Shown here: one piece after another, positions 55,146 to 64,000 of the stretch
How the letters are laid out: every line of letters starts with the position of its first letter
Position numbering within the stretch: position 1 is the stretch's first letter
From: Legionella steigerwaltii
Lineage (GTDB): Bacteria > Pseudomonadota > Gammaproteobacteria > Legionellales > Legionellaceae
Direction of reading: 5' to 3'
DNA length: 64,000 nt
Assembly (NCBI RefSeq): GCF_001468065.1
Contig: NZ_LNYZ01000010.1
Location: 1-64,000 of the forward strand
Made by a program: the position numbers and the translations under genes
The notes under the pieces: generated by a model
The model's database searches: none
Told to the model about the DNA's origin: nothing
What the model saw: only the letters and a program-made list of their open reading frames with translations

Positions 55146-55691
55146 ATGAATTATTCAGGAAGATACCGTGCGCAACAAAGAGGAATGTCGCTGATTGAAG
55201 TCCTAATTGCTTTTGTGATCCTGGCTGTGGGTATGTTAGGGATAGCAAGTATGTTAATCCTGTCTAGCAAAGCGAATAATTCAAGTTACGCCAAACAACA
55301 GGCGGTACAATGTATTTATGATATATTTGATAAAATTCGTGCCAATACTCAAGCTGCGATTAATGGTAATTACAATATCAGTAATATCAACAGCAGTGGT
55401 TCGCCTATTCTTCCAGCACCTCCTGGGGTTATGTGCAACCAATCATCTTGTTCGAGCGCTCAATTGGCTTCATATGATACATGGTATTGGCTAAGCTTTG
55501 ATGTGAACAGACTGCCCAGTGGAAGTGGTTCCATTACTTCTGCTCCTGCGCCGGGTACAGGAGGAAATACAATTATTACGGTAACTGTGCAATGGGACGA
55601 TAGTCTGGCACAAAATCAGGTTGGTGCAAGCAGTACTCCAGCGCCAACTAACCCTAACTACGTTCAACTGAGTGTACAAAGTCAATTATGA
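55146..55691 (+). CDS. pilV: Type IV pilus minor pilin PilV
   Basis: 181 residues. Prepilin cleavage RG|MSLIEV at Gly13, with Glu18 at +5, and the extended hydrophobic helix AFVILAVGMLGIASM, both typical of PilV. The rest is Ser/Gly/Pro rich and ends with a beta strand. Overlaps pilW by four bases. Part of the assembly-priming complex with PilW, PilX and PilY1. Confidence 0.9.
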   Translation: MNYSGRYRAQQRGMSLIEVLIAFVILAVGMLGIASMLILSSKANNSSYAKQQAVQCIYDIFDKIRANTQAAINGNYNISNINSSGSPILPAPPGVMCNQSSCSSAQLASYDTWYWLSFDVNRLPSGSGSITSAPAPGTGGNTIITVTVQWDDSLAQNQVGASSTPAPTNPNYVQLSVQSQL

Positions 55692-56755
55692 ACACATATA
55701 CAAAACATCAACAAGGTTTTTCGTTAGTCGAATTAATGATTGCCACAGCAATAGGCCTCCTACTCAGTTATGCTGTGATGGAAGTATATGTAACTCAAAC
55801 CCAAATCTATAGAACAACAAATTCACAGGCACTTATTCAAAGTACAGAAAATGCTATTGCTAACTTAGTAGTCCCTATTATTCGCTCAACCGGATTTGTA
55901 GGATGTGGTTCAATCAGTACCGCAATGTCTAATTTAAATGGCGGCGGATCAAGTCCTATCGGGACATTGAATGCCAACCCAGCCTTAATTGCCGGTTACA
56001 ACCGCAATGGGGCAACAATTTCAATTACTCAGGATAATTCTACCAATGACGGAAATGCTGGTGATTGGACGCCGTCCCTGGATCCCTCTTTGGCAGGAAG
56101 CGTAGAAAATACCAGCGATGTTTTGGTTGTTCTTGGCGCAGCCCCCGCAAGCTTTCCTGTTTCAATAACAGCGATTGATTCAAGCAGCAATTCCTTTACG
56201 GTGCAAAGTACAACTGGTCTTAGTCTTGCGATAGGGCAATTTGCTGCAGTCTCTGATTGTGTTAAGTCCTCTGTGTTTGCCCTTACAGGAGTCGCAGGAA
56301 CAACTATTTCCCATGACGCGGGATCAGGAGAGTATGACAATTCTACCTCTACTTTTATCGTTAATTATCAGGCCGGATCTCAATTCATCCCGTTACAGCA
56401 AACAGCATTTTTTGTAGGACAAGGACAAGGCGGACAAAGTGCATTAATGCGGGCCACCCTAACTTCGGCAGGTTGGTCCATTCAACCGCTTGTTCCTGGA
56501 GTTGAAGTCATGAAAGTCGAATATGGCATAGGTGGCAATGGCTCAATCTCTCAGTATGTCACTGCCGACGCTGTTCCAAACTGGGCTCAAGTTTATGCAA
56601 TTCGTCTGGGTTTTTTAATTGAGGGGCAAGCGGCTTCCGGCACTCAGAATACCACTCAATATAATGTATTAGACACCGTAGTTACGGTGCCAAATGATAA
56701 TCGACTTCGTCATGTATATGAAGTCAATATTGCTTTAAGGAATGCGGGATCATGA
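55688..56755 (+). CDS. pilW: Type IV pilus minor pilin PilW
   Basis: 355 residues. Cleavage QG|FSLVELM at Gly10, Glu15 at +5, followed by IATAIGLLLSYAVMEVY. The large beta-rich C-terminal domain is the size expected for PilW. Start overlaps pilV by four bases, end overlaps pilX by four. Works in the initiation complex with PilV, PilX and PilY1. Confidence 0.9.
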   Translation: MNTYTKHQQGFSLVELMIATAIGLLLSYAVMEVYVTQTQIYRTTNSQALIQSTENAIANLVVPIIRSTGFVGCGSISTAMSNLNGGGSSPIGTLNANPALIAGYNRNGATISITQDNSTNDGNAGDWTPSLDPSLAGSVENTSDVLVVLGAAPASFPVSITAIDSSSNSFTVQSTTGLSLAIGQFAAVSDCVKSSVFALTGVAGTTISHDAGSGEYDNSTSTFIVNYQAGSQFIPLQQTAFFVGQGQGGQSALMRATLTSAGWSIQPLVPGVEVMKVEYGIGGNGSISQYVTADAVPNWAQVYAIRLGFLIEGQAASGTQNTTQYNVLDTVVTVPNDNRLRHVYEVNIALRNAGS

Positions 56756-57342
56756 AACTTATTTCGCACAATACAAAATCTATTCGCTCATCCAGTGATG
56801 ACAAACATCCTATGGATAAACAGAGCTCATTACAAGAGCTTTCTCGGAAGAATGTCATTGTAAATGAAAAAGGTTATATCCTTTTACTCACTATGGTTTT
56901 ACTTATTATGCTTACCGTTTTGGCACTTACAGATGTGTCACTAAACACCACACAAACACGGATTGCAGCTAATGCTACAGACAGTGAAATAAGTTTGGAA
57001 AAAACTGAAGGAGCACTAAACGAAGCAATTAATAATTTACTGAATGGAACTTACAACGCAAACGATTTTTTAAAAAACAGTACTGGGTTGTATCTATTAA
57101 CTCCGGGTAATCCGCCATTATGGACAACAGTTAATTGGTCCAGCTCTACGTCAGTAATTCCCAGTTTTCAAGGCTACTCCAATAGCCAAGCAAGCTATAT
57201 CATAGAGCAACTACCCTCGGTTATTCAGCCTGGGCAAAATATGAAAACGCCCACTTATGTATATCGGGTTACAGCACGCTCTTTAGGTGCCAATGGCAAT
57301 ACATCGGTAATACTACAAAGTACAGTACAAATACAACCATAG
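56752..57342 (+). CDS. pilX: Type IV pilus minor pilin PilX
   Basis: 196 residues. A prepilin-like Gly41 precedes YILLLTMVLLIMLTVLAL, and the TQTRIAAN motif after the helix is typical of PilX. The 41-residue leader is unusually long; an ATG at 56812 would give about 21 residues and may be the true start, though the first ATG overlaps pilW by four bases. No Glu at +5, as expected of PilX. Confidence 0.83.
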   Translation: MKLISHNTKSIRSSSDDKHPMDKQSSLQELSRKNVIVNEKGYILLLTMVLLIMLTVLALTDVSLNTTQTRIAANATDSEISLEKTEGALNEAINNLLNGTYNANDFLKNSTGLYLLTPGNPPLWTTVNWSSSTSVIPSFQGYSNSQASYIIEQLPSVIQPGQNMKTPTYVYRVTARSLGANGNTSVILQSTVQIQP

Positions 57343-57354
57343 GTAAAATTGATT

Positions 57355-60300
57355 ATGAACAATGCACGACGCAAATATTATGGTAAAGGACTCAAGAGTT
57401 TATTATTAATCTTGCTGTCATCCTTTGCTATTGCGGCGAGCCAGCCTACTTTGAATATTCCCCAAGTTCCATTGATCTTAGCTAGCCCTATTCATCCCCA
57501 AATATTAATTGCGATTGGAAATTCAGAGTCAATGGACGGTGACTTAAGCGGTGCGATTATGGTCGGTTCTGGCTCTCTTTCAGGAGGTTTATCCTCACTG
57601 AGTAACTCCAGTTCCCCAGTAAATTATACCGTACCTGCAGGATTTACTCCTCCAATACAGGCAGCAAATAGTAGCGGACAGGCCCCTTTTACCGTCAACC
57701 AAAGCGGCACTCTGGTGGATAATAGCGATAGTCGTTTAAATGTGGCAAAAGCAGGTGTTCAAGCAATTATCAATACCTACATGCAATCTACTGATTTTGC
57801 TTTGGAAACATACAGTGTCAGCAGTGTCGGAGTATTTAACACCTGGGTTTATTACATGTCCCCTCAAAGCAGTAATTTTTCATTCACCAGTACACCAGTT
57901 GCAGGTAACACCTATGTAACTAACCCTTGTTACAACTACACTAGTGCCTCTTCAACCATTCAAAGTAATTGCAGCTCAATCGCAACTTTTTATGGTACGT
58001 CTGTAGTGTCTTCTAGTTTATACATGCAAATTGGCTCATCAAGTGACTATCCTTCTATTAATGACGTACTTTATGCAGGAGGTGGATTCCCAGGGGTGTT
58101 TCTTACTTACAGTGGACCGTCACCTGCGACCCCCTATCCACCTAATTTTTCTATTAGCAGTTACAATAACGGTAATGTATTAATTTCTTACTCCAAATCA
58201 TTACCAAATGTTGGTAGTTTTGCGACAAGTCCAACCAACGCAGGTTTTGTGCCCTTCTCCCCACAAGTACTTTATTCTCAGCGCGGTTTTGGATATAACG
58301 GCAGCCAATCCGCCACCACAGGAAACATTCTAGTTCCTATGACCAGTGCCGGAACAACCCCGACTACAACAAGTATCAATAATGCCATTGCTGTATTTAC
58401 ACCCTACTTACAACCTGAGACAAATTCGACGTCAACCAAGGAAATTAAATCTTCGGCAGTTCAGTCACCTATTGCAGGTTTACTCACAAAAGCCAACTCT
58501 TATCTCACAACATTAGGTACCACCAGTGGCAATGGTTGTCCCCAGAAAAAATACGTTATCTTGATTTCTGATGGTCTGCCAACTCAAGATCTTAGTGGCA
58601 AACTATGGCCTCCCTTAGGCAGTGCCGCTGCTGCAGGTTATGGTATTACCGCAACCTTTAATGCAGATGGTTCGCTTAAAAGTACCAATTGCCAAGCCTT
58701 AACCGATGCAATAAATACGATTACTACACTCAAACAGAACGGAATTCCAACCTATGTTATAGGACTAGGTGCTGGGGTAAATCCTTCATTAAACCCTCAG
58801 GCAGCATCAACACTCACGGCAATGGCTGTAGCTGGAGGTACCACTAATTATTACCCTGCTACCAGTTCAACCGATCTGGTTAATGATCTGAACTCCATTA
58901 TGATTTCTATCCAAAATGGATCTTATACAACCACTGCTGCATCAGTAAGTTCTACACAACTGAGCACAAACAGTGTGGAATATAAGGCTAGTTTTGTATC
59001 CAATGATACCCCTTATCTCGATTGGACGGGAAGTCTAGTTGCCCTGCCCCTTGATCCTACAACAGGGATTCCAACAGGAGTGACTAACTGGAATGCACAA
59101 CCGCTATTAGATAGTCTGGTCGCTGGTTCAGGATGGTCATCCAACCGATTTATTGCAACCTGGAACCCTACAACCAGTGCCGGTGTTCCTTTTGAATGGG
59201 CCAATATAAGCACTACCCAACAAGCGTCACTTCAACCTTCAGATTCATTAGGCCAACAAAGGTTACAGTATTTACGAGGTAATACAGCCCTAGAGCTCCA
59301 TAATGGTGGGAGCTTCCGAAATCGTTCTCATATTCTTGGTGATATCATAGATAGTCAGGTCCTGTATGTGGGCTCCCCATCAGCACCTTATACCACCCCA
59401 AGCTATCTTTCTTTTGCCCAAGCACAAGCGAATCGTCAACCCATGGTTTATGTGGGCGCGAACGATGGCATGTTGCATGCGTTTAATGCCACGAATGGTC
59501 AAGAGGTATTTGCCTTTATTCCCAACGGGGTATTTAATAATCTTGTCTATCTTACTAGTCCGCTTTACAACTTAAGTCATCGTTTTTATGCAGATGGCTC
59601 ACCTCAATCAGCAGATGTGCAATTTTCTGACAGCAGCTGGCATACTGTGCTGGTTAGCAGTGAAAATGGAGGTGGCAACAGTATTTTTGGATTGGATATT
59701 ACCAATCCCGTCAACTTTATTAATGAAACAAACCTGGCTCAAAAGGTACTTTGGGAGTTTACTGATAGTGATATGGGTCTTGGTTACAGCCAACCTCAAA
59801 TCGCTCAAATTGGCGCGAGTAATGCAACGCCGGCTACTTTTGCGGTCTTTTTTGGCAATGGTTACAACAATCCTAATAATACGTCGATACTGTATGCAAT
59901 CAATCCACAAACAGGCGCACTGATTAGCAAAATTAATCTATGCAGTGCTGTGCCAAGCGCATGCAGTAGCACAACACCTCAAGGATTATCCTCAGTCGCG
60001 GTGGCAAACTCAAATGGCTTTCAAGGGGTTCCCATAACTAATGTCTATGCAGGAGATTTACAAGGGAATATGTGGTCTGTAAATGTAAGTGATCCAAACC
60101 CAGCCAATTGGACTGTGCGCTTATTATTTCAAGCAAGGGATTCTTCAAACACAGCCCAACCCATTACTACAGCACCTGTAGTAACTCTTAACCCCAATTA
60201 TCCACGCATACCCGGATTGTTTGTCATGTTTGGTACTGGACAATTACTGCAGACCGCCGACCTGCTCAATACCCAGACACAAACAATTTATGGTGTCTTG

Positions 60301-60834
60301 GATAAACCGCAATCAAGTGTTACTTATACGCGGACTAATCTTCAACAACAAACTCTGAATTTGGTTTCTACTGCAACCTCGGGTTTATCCGTACCTGTAG
60401 TGACTGCATCATCAACTCCAGTCAACTGGAATAATCAATTTGGTTGGTTTACTGATATGATTACCTCAGGGCAACGTATTGTTACAAATCCTACTGTATT
60501 CAATGGTGCCTTTATCAGCACGTTAAACACACCACCGCAATCGTGCGGCCCCAGCTTTTCTTCCATGTTACTTGAACTCAACTTCAAGACAGGTGGGTCA
60601 TTTCCTAACCCTCAAATTACTGGTGTGAGTGCTAATGGATCTGCCAATAATCAGTACTTGTACTCGGGCGTTGTAGGCGTTCAATTGTCCAATAACTTTG
60701 CAAATGCACCAACTGTTGTATCGAATCAAAGTGATTACATCGTTCTGCTCATTACCCAGGCTAATGGCAGTCAATCGACCATATTAAATCCTAATAGTAC
60801 TCAAAGAAAAACAGGATGGTGGCAACTGCAATAA
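57355..60834 (+). CDS. pilY1: Type IV pilus tip adhesin/assembly factor PilY1
   Basis: About 1159 residues. Signal peptide ends near SFAIAAS. The N-terminal half holds a von Willebrand A-like region (about 45-530) with LISDGLPTQ, but the metal-site segment reads GNSES where DxSxS is expected, so MIDAS metal binding is doubtful. The C-terminal half (about 690-1100) is the PilY1 beta-propeller: MVYVGANDGMLHAF, FYADGSPQ. ATG at 57355 is chosen over TTG 57349. Needed in relatives for pilus extension, adhesion and twitching. Confidence 0.9.
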   Translation: MNNARRKYYGKGLKSLLLILLSSFAIAASQPTLNIPQVPLILASPIHPQILIAIGNSESMDGDLSGAIMVGSGSLSGGLSSLSNSSSPVNYTVPAGFTPPIQAANSSGQAPFTVNQSGTLVDNSDSRLNVAKAGVQAIINTYMQSTDFALETYSVSSVGVFNTWVYYMSPQSSNFSFTSTPVAGNTYVTNPCYNYTSASSTIQSNCSSIATFYGTSVVSSSLYMQIGSSSDYPSINDVLYAGGGFPGVFLTYSGPSPATPYPPNFSISSYNNGNVLISYSKSLPNVGSFATSPTNAGFVPFSPQVLYSQRGFGYNGSQSATTGNILVPMTSAGTTPTTTSINNAIAVFTPYLQPETNSTSTKEIKSSAVQSPIAGLLTKANSYLTTLGTTSGNGCPQKKYVILISDGLPTQDLSGKLWPPLGSAAAAGYGITATFNADGSLKSTNCQALTDAINTITTLKQNGIPTYVIGLGAGVNPSLNPQAASTLTAMAVAGGTTNYYPATSSTDLVNDLNSIMISIQNGSYTTTAASVSSTQLSTNSVEYKASFVSNDTPYLDWTGSLVALPLDPTTGIPTGVTNWNAQPLLDSLVAGSGWSSNRFIATWNPTTSAGVPFEWANISTTQQASLQPSDSLGQQRLQYLRGNTALELHNGGSFRNRSHILGDIIDSQVLYVGSPSAPYTTPSYLSFAQAQANRQPMVYVGANDGMLHAFNATNGQEVFAFIPNGVFNNLVYLTSPLYNLSHRFYADGSPQSADVQFSDSSWHTVLVSSENGGGNSIFGLDITNPVNFINETNLAQKVLWEFTDSDMGLGYSQPQIAQIGASNATPATFAVFFGNGYNNPNNTSILYAINPQTGALISKINLCSAVPSACSSTTPQGLSSVAVANSNGFQGVPITNVYAGDLQGNMWSVNVSDPNPANWTVRLLFQARDSSNTAQPITTAPVVTLNPNYPRIPGLFVMFGTGQLLQTADLLNTQTQTIYGVLDKPQSSVTYTRTNLQQQTLNLVSTATSGLSVPVVTASSTPVNWNNQFGWFTDMITSGQRIVTNPTVFNGAFISTLNTPPQSCGPSFSSMLLELNFKTGGSFPNPQITGVSANGSANNQYLYSGVVGVQLSNNFANAPTVVSNQSDYIVLLITQANGSQSTILNPNSTQRKTGWWQLQ

Positions 60835-60844
60835 GGATGCAAAA

Positions 60845-61267
60845 ATGAATCAAACACGAAGAAAAGGCTTCACCTTAATTGAACTAATGATGGCAGTACT
60901 TATTATGGCCATCCTGGCTACAATAGCTTATCCTTATTACGTGAGTTTTTTGCTGAAATCGCGTCGCTCTGATGCGATAGCCACCTTAGCACAAGATCAG
61001 ATCACATTGGAACGGTGTTATTCCCAAAATTTTTCCTATAGTGCAGCCTGTGGTTCATTACCTGCATTTCCTCAAACATCGGCGCAAGGGTTCTACAATA
61101 TTACCCTAACTAATTTGGGGCCAACGTCGTACACGCTGACAGCAACTCCAATAGGCAGCCAAACTGAGGATACGACTTGCGCCAGTATGACTGTGGATCA
61201 AGCCAATACAAAAACTGCGGTAGATACAGGAGGAACAGCACAAACTATTTGTTGGAATCCAACATAA
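60845..61267 (+). CDS. pilE: Type IV pilin PilE
   Basis: 140 residues. Cleavage KG|FTLIELM at Gly8 with Glu13 at +5, MAVLIMAILATIAYPYYV helix, and a compact globular domain with Cys pairs. PilE-type minor pilin by position after pilY1. Ends 30 bp before comEC, suggesting a combined pilus and DNA-uptake transcript. Confidence 0.92.
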   Translation: MNQTRRKGFTLIELMMAVLIMAILATIAYPYYVSFLLKSRRSDAIATLAQDQITLERCYSQNFSYSAACGSLPAFPQTSAQGFYNITLTNLGPTSYTLTATPIGSQTEDTTCASMTVDQANTKTAVDTGGTAQTICWNPT

Positions 61268-61296
61268 TCATCCAATAGACACCGAGTAAGTAGAGT

Positions 61297-63729
61297 TTGG
61301 CGCTGCAAAATTTACTTTACAAAGAAATCTCAATTCTCTACTATCCCTTTCAACGGAAAGTCCAACTTAAAAATGAAATGGAAATTTTTTGCTTTTTTAT
61401 AGGCATTCTCTATCTATATACCTCAAATTATTCTTTACCTGTAATCAGCCTACTGATTTTTTACCTCAACCCAAGGTATCCAATAATTTTGTTTTTCATT
61501 TTAGGGGTCTTATTCGCATGGCTGCATCAAACTTTAGTTTTACCCAAAGGAATAACGAACATTAGACCTCTTTCGAAACGTGCTGCAGAGAGACAAATGC
61601 CAGGAGGGACAGAGCACAGAACCGGAGTGTACACGTCAGTACATGAGGACTCGAGCGCCGTACCGAAGACGCAGTTGTCCTCTGCAGTAGCGTTTGATGT
61701 AATACCTAAGGTCACAATAGAAGGAATTATTGCATCCATTCCTACCCAAAATTTTACCAAAACACAATTTTTATTGGCTCTTGAGCAGTACGATCACCTT
61801 CCCGCACGCGGTTTAATCCAATTATCCTGGTATAACAATGCCCCTAAATTACATTCTGGACAACGATGGCGATTCACTGTCAAATTGAAAAGGCCACGAA
61901 ATTATCTTAATCCTGGAAGCATGGATTATGTGCGTTCACTTGCTGCACGTCATATCTTTTGGACCGGGTATATTCTCTCTAAAGACAATACACTACTCAC
62001 CGAATCATCTTCTGATTTTAGTTGGCTTGGATTACGTGAACACTTGAGCAATCAACTCACTCAATTAGCGCCAGACCAAACCACAGCGGGGATTGTTGAA
62101 GCCTTAACTTTAAATTTAACAAACCATATTAGCCAGGAAAGTTGGGATTTATTTAGGCGCACTGGCACAACCCATTTATTTGGAATTTCTGGAGAACATA
62201 TTGCATTGATATCGGGAATGATTTATTGGCTAGCTCGCAGGTTATGGTGTCAAAGTGCACGTTGTTGTTTGTTCATTCCGGCACCCTACGTAGCCAGTGT
62301 TGTTGCGCTTTTAGCTGCTGTATTTTATGCCTTTTTAGCAGGATTTGCCCCCCCGGTACAGAGAGCATTAATCGGATGTTTCTTTTACACAATCTACCGC
62401 TTAGGAAAACAACGATTTTCCGCATGGCAGGTATGGCGTTATGCTTTGCTTGGGGTTTTATGTATTGAACCACATGCAGTGTTCATGCAAGGATTTTATT
62501 TTTCCTTTCTCGCTGTTGCTTGTTTGCTTTTAACCCAACAACGCTGGAGATTAGAAGGATATAAGGGAAATTTAGCCTTACAATTAAGTTGCTTGATTGG
62601 GCTCATGCCTTTAACTCTCTATTGGTATGCTTATGGTTCAATCAATGGATTTATTGCGAACTTATTTGCTATCCCTTTAGTGGGTCTACTGATTGTCCCC
62701 TTAGCATTAATCACGATGGCACTTTGTTCTTGGAGCATTGCTGGCCTATTCATGAAACTTTTGTCTTTACTGATTGCCCTCTTATTTAAGGGATTAAATT
62801 TGATTGAGCATTTAGCAAGCATGAATATCAATGGGTCCATTCACAATATTGAATTAGTTATCAGCCTAATGGGTGCTTTATTGATGTGGGTTTTATTGCC
62901 AATTAAACCCTTTCAATGGATAGCTCTGCTGTGGGCATTACTCACCTTTTTCCCGCCTCATACGGTACGAGCACCTGGAGAAGCAGTGATTGATATTTTG
63001 GATGTTGGCCAAGGTCTAGCAGTTGTAGTAAGAACCCAAGGTCATGTTTTGATCTATGATACCGGAGATCGATTTTTCCAAGGAAACGATCTGGGAAAAA
63101 TGGTGATTTTGCCCTATCTTAAAAGCTTAGGAATCCAAAAAATTGATGCTGTAGTCATTAGCCATCCAGATAAAGATCACCGAGGTGGACTCAATTCACT
63201 GGAGAAGGGTATCCAAATAGAACAACTGGTAGTAAATGAGCCTCATTATTATCATAATCATGGCATGCGGTGTCATGATTACCCACAGTGGGTATGGGAT
63301 GGCGTGAATTTTCGTTTCTTACCAATCACAACTCACTTTAAAAATAAAAATAACAATTCATGTATTTTACAAATAAGTACAGAGGCCGGGAATGTGCTCC
63401 TAACAGGTGATATTGAGAAAATAGCTGAAGATTATTTAATAAAATCTTATGGAGATGAGCTCGCATCTGATGTTTTAATTGTTCCACATCATGGCAGTAA
63501 AACATCCTCTTCCTATCGATTCTTGCTGGAAGTTGCCCCGCGCTATGCTATCGCTTCTTTAGGTTTTGACAATCGTTTTCATTTTCCGCATGCTAAAACG
63601 TTAACAAGCATGAAATCATTGAATATTCCCTTTTATAGAACAGACCGCTGTGGTATGGTCCAAATTACCCTGCCCGTTCAAGGGGAAATAAAAAGCCCGA
63701 CTTGTTTTAGTGGTCTCGATGGCACTTAA
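61297..63729 (+). CDS. comEC: ComEC/Rec2 competence DNA channel
   Basis: 810 residues from a TTG; the ATG at 61378 is an alternative. N-terminal helices and OB-like region, the central competence domain with HLFGISGEHIALISG (most homologues have SGLHI), and a C-terminal metallo-beta-lactamase domain with HPDKDHRGG and DVLIVPHHGSK. Transports single-stranded DNA into the cytoplasm. Residues about 90-135 are unlike ComEC and correspond to an inverted repeat inserted in frame (61563-61700). Follows pilE closely. Confidence 0.9.
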   Translation: MALQNLLYKEISILYYPFQRKVQLKNEMEIFCFFIGILYLYTSNYSLPVISLLIFYLNPRYPIILFFILGVLFAWLHQTLVLPKGITNIRPLSKRAAERQMPGGTEHRTGVYTSVHEDSSAVPKTQLSSAVAFDVIPKVTIEGIIASIPTQNFTKTQFLLALEQYDHLPARGLIQLSWYNNAPKLHSGQRWRFTVKLKRPRNYLNPGSMDYVRSLAARHIFWTGYILSKDNTLLTESSSDFSWLGLREHLSNQLTQLAPDQTTAGIVEALTLNLTNHISQESWDLFRRTGTTHLFGISGEHIALISGMIYWLARRLWCQSARCCLFIPAPYVASVVALLAAVFYAFLAGFAPPVQRALIGCFFYTIYRLGKQRFSAWQVWRYALLGVLCIEPHAVFMQGFYFSFLAVACLLLTQQRWRLEGYKGNLALQLSCLIGLMPLTLYWYAYGSINGFIANLFAIPLVGLLIVPLALITMALCSWSIAGLFMKLLSLLIALLFKGLNLIEHLASMNINGSIHNIELVISLMGALLMWVLLPIKPFQWIALLWALLTFFPPHTVRAPGEAVIDILDVGQGLAVVVRTQGHVLIYDTGDRFFQGNDLGKMVILPYLKSLGIQKIDAVVISHPDKDHRGGLNSLEKGIQIEQLVVNEPHYYHNHGMRCHDYPQWVWDGVNFRFLPITTHFKNKNNNSCILQISTEAGNVLLTGDIEKIAEDYLIKSYGDELASDVLIVPHHGSKTSSSYRFLLEVAPRYAIASLGFDNRFHFPHAKTLTSMKSLNIPFYRTDRCGMVQITLPVQGEIKSPTCFSGLDGT
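61563..61700. repeat. Repeat element inserted in frame in comEC
   Basis: Imperfect inverted repeats AAACG..CTGCAGAG..GACAA (61576-61596) and complement (61675-61695) bracket a GC-richer 80-base core. Boundaries are approximate; the span is a multiple of three and has no stop codon in the comEC frame. Confidence 0.7.
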
Positions 63730-63752
63730 TGCATTTGTAGTTATAATTAATT

Positions 63753-63841
63753 GTAGCCTGGGTGAAGCGCAGTGTAACCCGGGATAAAGAAGTGAATTCG
63801 TACTCAAAATCCCGGGTTACGCTGCGCTTCACCCAGGCTAC
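63753..63841. repeat. Palindromic repeat, family A copy 10
   Basis: GTAGCCTGGGTGAAGCG arms with TAACCCGGG inner boxes and complementary right arm. Between comEC and the partial gene at 63940, both plus strand, where it probably ends comEC transcription. Confidence 0.9.
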
Positions 63842-63939
63842 AAATAGTCATTTCCTTTTAATTCAATGCCTGAATTTCGGCCGCACTTTTTTTAAAAAAA
63901 GCTATAGTGACTAATGGAACAACAAATTTTGAGCGATTC

Positions 63940-64000
63940 ATGTTAACTGATTCAATAAAGAAAGAATATTATCAAGCATTACTTGCTAAAAACTCTAAAT
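63940..64000 (+). CDS. 5' fragment of a gene, possibly Ada-like
   Basis: Twenty codons before the window ends, beginning MLTDSIKKEYYQALL. The segment resembles the first residues of the Ada zinc-binding domain (methyl phosphotriester repair/regulator), where a YYxALLxKNS pattern precedes the metal site. Too short to be certain. Confidence 0.35.
   Translation, partial: MLTDSIKKEYYQALLAKNSK

Overview
The window is AT-rich, gene-dense bacterial chromosome. It most likely comes from Legionella or a close relative outside L. pneumophila; this is inferred, not proven. Evidence: two tandem pairs of phagosomal-transporter (Pht)-like MFS permeases, a minor-pilin/PilY1/PilE operon running into comEC, hslVU, and several genus-type orphan proteins with Glu-rich C-termini resembling Dot/Icm effectors. 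I saw no rRNA, tRNA, CRISPR array, complete insertion sequence or prophage.

Layout. 0-4.6 kb: a cyanophycin operon on the minus strand (cphA synthetase, cphB cyanophycinase, iaaA isoaspartyl peptidase), enough to make, cut and recycle the Asp/Arg storage polymer. 4.7-6.3 kb: a small stress-type set (CsbD, PRC-barrel, secreted peptide) and a GNAT. 6.4-9.6 kb: two beta-lactamase-fold proteins, one with a degenerate active site fused to DUF302. 9.7-13.5 kb: DUF4442, an effector candidate, a DipZ-like CcdA/thioredoxin fusion and a cNMP-binding protein. 13.5-18.7 kb: a biotin-independent malonate decarboxylase operon (mdcA, an mdcC-mdcD fusion, mdcE, mdcG, mdcB). 18.9-24.9 kb: NDH-2, UmuC, an amino-acid permease, a Rieske oxygenase and a VOC protein. 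25-34.8 kb: SDR/DoxX, DUF2269, Hsp20, a secreted propeller-like protein, periplasmic carbonic anhydrase, secreted nucleoside hydrolase with an MFS porter, a PhyH dioxygenase, UmuD and Dam. 34.8-46 kb: two MFS porters, malic enzyme, L31, a frameshifted orphan, Dps, two ExoIII paralogues, WrbA, an orphan and hslVU. 46-51.7 kb: deoB with two MFS porters, and an ArnT-like glycosyltransferase. 52-64 kb: an effector candidate, a polysaccharide deacetylase, the type IV minor-pilin operon, comEC and the start of an Ada-like gene.

The most conspicuous non-coding feature is a palindromic repeat (GTAGCCTGGG...CCCAGGCTAC). It has ten two-armed copies plus fragments, mostly between convergent genes, but once inside the mdc operon and once inside a larger nested palindrome. 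Other inverted repeats occupy the gap upstream of mdcA and appear to be inserted in frame within comEC.

The least ordinary items are the MdcC-MdcD fusion in an mdc cluster with no visible mdcH or transporter, the pseudo-beta-lactamase/DUF302 fusion, the in-frame repeat in ComEC, the cyanophycin operon in an apparent intracellular pathogen lineage, and a textbook sigma-32 promoter in front of hslVU.
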